A DNA stretch of 64,000 bases, taken from Phyto melanocephala. Taxonomy: Eukaryota > Arthropoda > Insecta > Diptera > Rhinophoridae. Location of the stretch: the NCBI GenBank assembly GCA_941918925.1, contig OW799233.1, positions 44,382,275 through 44,446,274 on the forward strand, written 5' to 3'. Shown in pieces: positions 58,090 to 64,000 of this stretch. The position numbers and the translations under genes were made by a program. Positions within the stretch are counted from its first letter, which is position 1. The number at the start of each line of letters is the position of its first letter. The notes under the pieces were generated by a model that saw nothing but the letters and a program-made list of their open reading frames with translations, did no database searches and was not told the DNA's origin.

Positions 58090-58792
58090 GCTATAGACTC
58101 TGAAACTGTAAAACCGATCGGGCTCAAACTTTGGTAAGTTGTTGTACACATACCGGGGAGTGTTTATGGATGAAAAAAAGTGGGCGGGGCCACGCCCATA
58201 AAAAATTAGTTATCAGTTTTAGCTACTTGCACTTGACCGATTTTTCTGAAACTTTGCACACATATCGAGCTGTTATGACTAAATAATTTCGTGATAAGAA
58301 AAGTGGGCGGGGCCACGCCCCTAAAAAAGTTTTAATTTTGAGGTACTTGCACTGGACCGATTTTTCTGAAACTTTGCACACATATTAAGCTGTCGTGACT
58401 TTATAATTTTGTGATTAAAAAAGTGGGCGGGGCCACGCCCATAAAAAAAGGCTACAATTTTGAGGTACTTACACCAGACCGATTTTTCTGAAACTTTGCA
58501 CACATATTGAGCTGTCATGATTAAATAATTTCGTGATTAGAAAAGTGGGCAGTGCCACGCCTATAAAAAAAAGGTATCGTTTTGAGGTACTTGCACTTGA
58601 CCGATTATTCTGAAACTTTGCACACATATTGAGCTGTTATGACTTTACAATTTCGTGATTAGAAAAGTGGGCAGGGCCACGCCCATAAAAAAAAATTTTA
58701 ATTTTTAGGTTTTTGCACTTGATATTCAATTAAAAATTAGAATGCATTTCGATTCATTAAGGGGCGTAGCAACGCGCGCCGGGTTTGGCTAG
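58035..58792 (+). mobile_element. Non-autonomous Helitron D1
   Basis: It begins TCTATATATATAAAAG after A and ends CTAG before T. After a (TG)n run it has five units of about 120 bp with 'gtgggcggggccacgcccat' and 'ccgatttttctgaaactttg'. The GC-rich 3' hairpin region is 'ggggcgtagcaacgcgcgcc'. There is no ORF of significance. Confidence 0.8.
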
Positions 58793-59036
58793 TACCTTTT
58801 ATAAACATTGGCTTAGTTACATTTAAATTAAGACGTAATGTTAATGTTAAGTAATATGCAGGAATAATAAAAGTGCCTAAGAGTATGCTGCACACAACTT
58901 AACATCATGTTCGAGCAACCAGCGAACCAAACGATATATTAAATGTACATAAACTAATATAAACAAAACTACTGTAAATATAACTAAAATAAAATTATAA
59001 TTTAAATTAAGCTACTTAAAATAAATCTGTAACAAT

Positions 59037-59133
59037 ATTAATGAGATAAATGGTGATACAATTGTTATTGCATGATTACACGTTGTGAAGGGTATAAGAT
59101 TCGGCACAACCGAATGTAGCACTCTCACCTGTT
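59037..59133 (-). repeat. HINE family A 5' end (minus)
   Basis: It is the reverse of 'cttatacccttcacaacgtg' with the hairpin variant ATTCGGCacaaCCGAAT and 'agcactctcacctgtttt'. Confidence 0.6.
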
Positions 59134-59332
59134 TTAAATAAAACTATTGCTGAGAAAAACTAACACATCGGTTAAAAACTGAGATATAAGCATGAAAATA
59201 CAAATGATTCGATGTTTTTCCTAAAATTAACAAACGAAAATTATTTTTTTAGTTTCTGGACAACAGAGAGGAGCGATATGGTTTTCAAAAGAAAAGGCTT
59301 GACTAGCAGAATATAATTATTTATATTTAATA

Positions 59333-59621
59333 CTAGCTTGTGCCCGCGACTTCGTCTGTGCAGTTATCGGTATAAAAGGTAGACTTAGTGTTAACAACAA
59401 AAATAAAAATATTTATAACACAAACAACCCTTTTAGGATGTGTTATGTTGAGTTTGCCAACGACTTCGCGTTATTATCTCAATAAGAAGTAGCCTATGTG
59501 TTAATCTAGGTTGTTATCTATCTATGTGCCGAACTTCATTTAATTCCGTTCAGCCGTTTTTGCGTGATTGAGTAACAAATTTTCAAACATGCAAGCATTC
59601 ACATTTATTATATTAGTAGGT
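59333..59621 (-). mobile_element. Short Helitron of the type common in moths
   Basis: On the minus strand it starts near CCTACTAATATAATAAATGT and ends 'gacgaagtcgcgggcacaag' CTAG before T. This pair of ends is typical of abundant non-autonomous Helitrons in Lepidoptera (recalled). It has about 289 bp and no coding sequence. Confidence 0.6.
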
Positions 59622-59689
59622 GAAAAGAATGATGGTCGCCACTTAAAAACAAAGTTCAACAAGTTTATATAAAAGTCAAATCTAGTAAT

Positions 59690-59850
59690 TAAAAATGTAC
59701 TTACTTCAATCCCTCGAAATTGATATCAAACAAAAGGGATTGACTAGTTGAATACAGTAAACTATACAAAATTTAAAATCCAAGATGGCGCTCTTAAGTA
59801 AATGGTGGATAATTTAAATGTTTTGACTAGTAAAACACAACTACCCAGCT
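59690..59850 (-). repeat. Family C-like fragment
   Basis: It shares 'aaatccaagatggcg', 'ttttgactagtaaaa' and 'aaagggattgactagt' with the family C copies, in reverse. Confidence 0.4.
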
Positions 59851-60053
59851 AGGTAATGACTTGCTCTTACTAAACTTACTGAAAAAGTGATTACTTATAT
59901 ATTTTAACTAATTTTTAAATTTAAAATTAACGTATCGCAGAATAATCTAATCGAATTTTCGTCCTTAGAAGAACCGAACGACTAGTTACGACTTCTGTAA
60001 ATCCATAATAGTAATGGGTTATTTATTAAGGTTATTAAAATCAAGTACTTTTA

Positions 60054-60921
60054 TCTATATATATAAAAGTGAAACTCTGTGTGTGTGTGTGTGTTAGCTA
60101 TGGACTCCGAAACTGTAAAACCGATCGGACTTAAACTTTGGTAAGTTGTTGTACACATACCAGGGAGTGTTAATGGGTGGAAAAAAGTGGGCGGGGCCAC
60201 GCCCATTAAAAATTAGTTATAATTTTTAGCTACTTGCACTTGACCGATTTTTCTGAAACTTTGCACACATATCGAGCTGTCACGATTCAATAATTTCGTG
60301 ATAAGAAAAGTGGGTTGGGCCACGCCCCTAAAAAAGTTTTAATTTTGAGGTACTTGCACTGGACCGATTTTTCTGAAACTTTGCACACATATTGAGCTGT
60401 CATGACTTTATAATTTCAAGATTAAGAAAGTGGGCAGGGCCACGCCAAAAAAAAAAGTTATAATTTTGAGCTTCTTGCTCTGGACCGATTTTTCTGAAAC
60501 TTTGCACACATATCGAGCTGTTATGACTTAATAATTTCGTGATAAGGAAAATGGGCAGGGCCACGCCCATAAAAAAAGTTATAATTTTCAGGTACTTGCA
60601 CTAGACCGATTTTTCTGATACCTTGCATACATATTGAGCTGTCATGACTTTACAATTCTGTGATTAGAAAAGTGTGCAGTGCCACGCCTATAAAAATTAG
60701 TTATAATTTTCAGCTACTTGAACTTCACCGATTTTTCTGAAACTTTACACACACATATTGAGCTGTCATGACTTTATAATTTCGTGATTAGAAAAGTGGA
60801 CAGTGCCACGCCCATTAAAAAAAGTTATAATTTTTAGCTTTTTGCACTAGATATTGAATTTAAATTAAGAATGCATTTTTATTCATTAAGGGGCGTAGCA
60901 ACGCGCGCCGGGCTTTTCTAG
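60054..60921 (+). mobile_element. Non-autonomous Helitron D2
   Basis: The ends are the same as D1 (A|TCTATATATATAAAAG ... CTAG|T). It has six internal units of about 122 bp. D1 and D2 are very similar, D3 (27570-28271) less so. Confidence 0.8.
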
Positions 60922-61719
60922 TATTGTTATAAAAGTAAGTACTTATTTAAGTCCCTTTTTTATTTGAACACAGAAATTTGATAAGTAAATACATACATAT
61001 TATGTACATATGTATTAAAAGGGACAATATTATTTTTTTAAATAATTGTTTTCTTCTTATTAATTAAAAACATATTTGACATTTTTCCTCTTCATTAGCA
61101 TTTAAATACTTATAATACCAACATAATTATATATTTCTTCAAAGTTATATTTACATAGAATAGAAATAGCGCTATATGCAATATAAGAAACACTTATTTT
61201 GATTACACCACATGCTTAAAAAGTATTTATATGTTTGCAAAAAACAACGTTTATCTGTGAATTAAAAAAAAAATGTTAAATAATTTCTCGAAGTATCTAC
61301 TAATTAATTGACGTCATCATTAAGTCTATCCCCTTTGCTTAAAACCATCTTTCACTTTTCATTTTGATATTTTTGTAAGATAAAATAATAATAAAAAAAA
61401 CGTTAAGTACTTGCACTTAACCTCATCTCATCAGTATCTTAATCTATAAAAGAATATAGATTTTTTTTTTGTAAAAAACAACATACAATAATGTAAATTT
61501 ACAGGCATACATAAATTTTATGGTGGTATGTATATATATAAAAGTATTCGGTTATAGTTGTAGATGTTGGGTGAGTAACATAATTAAATTTCAAAAGGAA
61601 ATGCATATAACTAGGGTTACCGCTATTTATAAAGTATACTTACCGTGCAGGTAGTAATGCCAGATAAGAATTTTATAGAAAACTATTTAAAAAAAATAAA
61701 AAAAAACAAATAAAAAAAA
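60922..61719. other. AT-rich intergenic DNA
   Basis: No gene or recognised repeat is seen. Confidence 0.3.
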
Positions 61720-62529
61720 AACAAGTAAGAATGCTATATTCGGCCATGCCGAATCTTATATACCCTTCACAACGTGTAGTCATGCAATAACAGTTGCTTG
61801 TATCACCATTCATCCCATATGAAATACGTACACGTATGTATGTTAAAAAAACAAAAAAAAAAAAAAAAAATTTAAAAAAAAAAAAAAAATTAAAAAAAAA
61901 AAAAATTAAAAAAAAAAAAAATTAAAAAAAAAAATTATTATATATATAATATACACATATAAAACAAAAAAAAAATAAAAAAAAAAATTAAAAAAAAAAT
62001 AATAAAAATATAAATAATATATTAAATAAAAAATAAAAAAAAAATAAAAAAAAAAATTAAAAAAAAATTTTTAAGAAAATTAAAAAAAAAATTTTTTTTG
62101 GCTCAGCTGGGATTCGATGCCACGTTTTCTCTAACCAGTATACACGTTTGTATGTGTGTATGTTGTTGTTGTAATGTTGTTTTTGTGAAAAAAAAACCGA
62201 GGTGGTCGTGGGTTTTTGCTCATATCTCAGTTGTTTATGTACCGATGTTTCTGATTTTCAATAGCGATCTACTCCCGAATATTTCTGATATTTTAATACC
62301 TTACCCGGGTCCAACCTATGTCGGGGGGCTTCAAAAAGTTGATTTCAACATACACACGGACAGACGGTCAGACGGACAGACGGACAGACTGACAGGGCTT
62401 AATCGACTCCCCTATTCATAAGCTTTCATAAAATATATACTTTATGGGGTCGGAAATGAAAATTGTAGAAATTTCACACGGAATGACAAACCTATATATA
62501 CCCTTTTTCACTGTGTGCAGGGTATAATA
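61720..62529 (+). mobile_element. HINE family A copy with long A-rich core
   Basis: The 5' end is ACAAGTAAGAATGCTATATT plus the hairpin. The A-rich core (61850-62090) is followed by 'ggctcagctgggattcgatg', then 'gaggtggtcgtgggtttttg' and the 3' end 'gtgtgcagggtataataaaa'. It directly abuts the next HINE. Confidence 0.75.
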
Positions 62530-63489
62530 AAACAAGAAAGAGCACAATATTCGGCTGTGCCAAATCTTTTATACCCATCACCAATTGATGTACTTTTAAA
62601 GAAAAAATGTATTATGTTGTTATTAAATTTTTTTATTAAAATATGTATCACTCTCTTTGTATAACTTTGAAATGCTAGTAAAATGTTTTCGTAAATTTAG
62701 TCTTTCAATGAAAGTGGGCGTTAAAGTATGCGTGTCAATATAGTTTCTGTTAATAAATAAAACTCAGATATTTCAATATATGTACTTAGTCCTTTATTCT
62801 TCCAAAAAATTTGTCCATAGAGATATTATATATATTTGAGATAAAGCGTTATATGGGAGGTGGACGTAAAAGTGAGCGTGTCACATTTATTTTCCGTTAG
62901 TACAAAGCCTTTGACCAAAAAGCAATGTTTGCAAAATTTCAGAATCGTACATCTTTTTATATCAGTTTTATAAGGTTTTAAATTTTAAATATACCGAAAA
63001 ATACACTGTGCGGTATAAATTTTCGTACATTTTGATCTATAACTCCTTTCCTAATTCATAGATTCAAGCAATTTTTGGGGAGAGATATTGTTTTTACTCA
63101 GAAAATATATATTCGAAGTTTCATGTCTCTGAATTAATGTGTTTGGACTTAATTGCATTTTATTTGATGTTGGAAGGACATGGTTTTTTTGACCTACTCT
63201 TGTATTACAAGCTATAACTCTCTTCTTAATATTCCGATTTAGCCCATTTTTAATACCAAACAAACCTTGTGTATAAGAAATATTCTGGCAAAATGTGAGC
63301 CCCATAGATTTTTTGGTCCGACCTCTATCGCGCTTTCAACAGACCGATCGCGCTTTCAACAGCTAGATCGTCATAAAATCAAACCCCGATTCAGCATATA
63401 TACTTACTTTATGGGGTCTAAAATGGATATTTCGATGTGTTACAAACGGAATGACATGATGAATATACCTCCACCATTGTTATAAAAAT
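62530..63489 (-). mobile_element. HINE family B copy (minus), abutting family A
   Basis: The reverse of the B end is at 62530 (ACAAGAAAGAGCACAATATT, hairpin ATTCGGCtgtGCCaAAT) and the other end is at about 63489. All B blocks are present in reverse. The minus ORF 63051-63305 is repeat translation, not a gene. Confidence 0.7.
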
Positions 63490-64000
63490 CTATAAATTAA
63501 ATTATTGTTATTTACCAATATATTAAAATTTTTTAAAACAACAATATGCATTATTTATGTATATTTTATTGCATAAAAATTATTATTTTATATACGTATA
63601 ATTTATGAGAAACCGTGCAAATTAAATTTCGTGAAAATTACAAATTTTGATAAATTATATCGTAAAGCATAAAGAATAAAGTTTAACGTTTTTTGGTTAG
63701 CAATAGATTTGGGTAGTTCATAAACAAACTCGCTGAAATTTAATGATTTAATTGATTTTACTTAACGAACTAGTTAAAATTTCAACTTACAAAAACGCTC
63801 TAATAGCAAACCCAACTTAATGTATATAATTTTCAAGTATAATTGATTTGTTAACAAAATGTGTAATTTTACTGTAAACGAGCATAGGGTTTTTGATAAC
63901 GAAATCTTGCGAAAATTGTTAGCTTAACTATTATGAAAAATTGTTTTATTAAGGGAACTGAGTATTTGTACAAACTTTAAAATTGTTTGGATATACATAT
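63490..64000. other. AT-rich DNA to the right edge
   Basis: No gene or repeat is recognised. Confidence 0.3.

Overview
The window is AT-rich nuclear DNA from a higher fly. The four protein-coding genes all resemble Drosophila genes closely, but the introns and intergenic DNA are far larger and packed with fly-type transposable elements. These include Helitron-related interspersed elements with the same layout as Drosophila DINE-1/INE-1, Helitrons with TC...CTAG ends, mariner, Tc1, hAT and pogo relics, RNase H LINEs, an RTE-type LINE and a tRNA-derived SINE. A calyptrate fly such as a blowfly is the best guess. That is inference from protein similarity, not proof.

Gene layout. (1) Minus strand, 1078-32908: the fat facets (faf/USP9X) deubiquitinase. 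I reassembled 16 coding exons whose splice phases all close, giving 2,589 codons. Its first two coding introns, 15.9 kb and 6.8 kb, hold most of the repeats. Only a short divergent C-terminal tail is missing, probably off the left edge. (2) Plus strand, 44210-47507: the ER ubiquitin ligase Hrd1 (Drosophila sip3), six exons, 647 aa. (3) Minus strand, 48769-50203: the JNK1-associated membrane protein (JKAMP/JAMP), five exons, 301 aa, lying tail to tail with Hrd1. (4) Minus strand, 55126-56301: ribosomal protein L6, two exons, 262 aa.

Three of the four genes act in the ubiquitin-proteasome pathway. Hrd1 ubiquitinates misfolded ER proteins, JAMP is known to bring proteasomes to the ER membrane, and faf removes ubiquitin. 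Hrd1 and JAMP are only 1.26 kb apart.

Repeat layout. 1-1065: old repeats. 9720-16553 (faf intron 2): HINE fragments, a broken RTE LINE and a HINE carrying a mariner-type MITE. 16703-32600 (faf intron 1): mariner relic, HINE plus MITE plus LINE nest, pogo relic, duplicated HINE pair with a Helitron between, gag relic, another HINE, Helitron D3, and a MITE/hAT/HINE nest. 33000-44200 (upstream of both faf and Hrd1): HINE pieces, a clean LINE insertion, a palindromic MITE, a diverged tandem array, a Tc1 relic, a SINE and a LINE tail. 50204-55100: HINE fragments and an inverted pair of MITEs. 57150-63490: HINEs, two long Helitrons and one short Helitron.

No tRNA, rRNA, CRISPR array or prokaryotic-type operon is visible. 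I found no clearly unprecedented gene system. The most unusual observations are the structure and nesting of the repeats, a 43-bp palindromic mini-insertion with a perfect target duplication, and the Hrd1-JAMP pairing.
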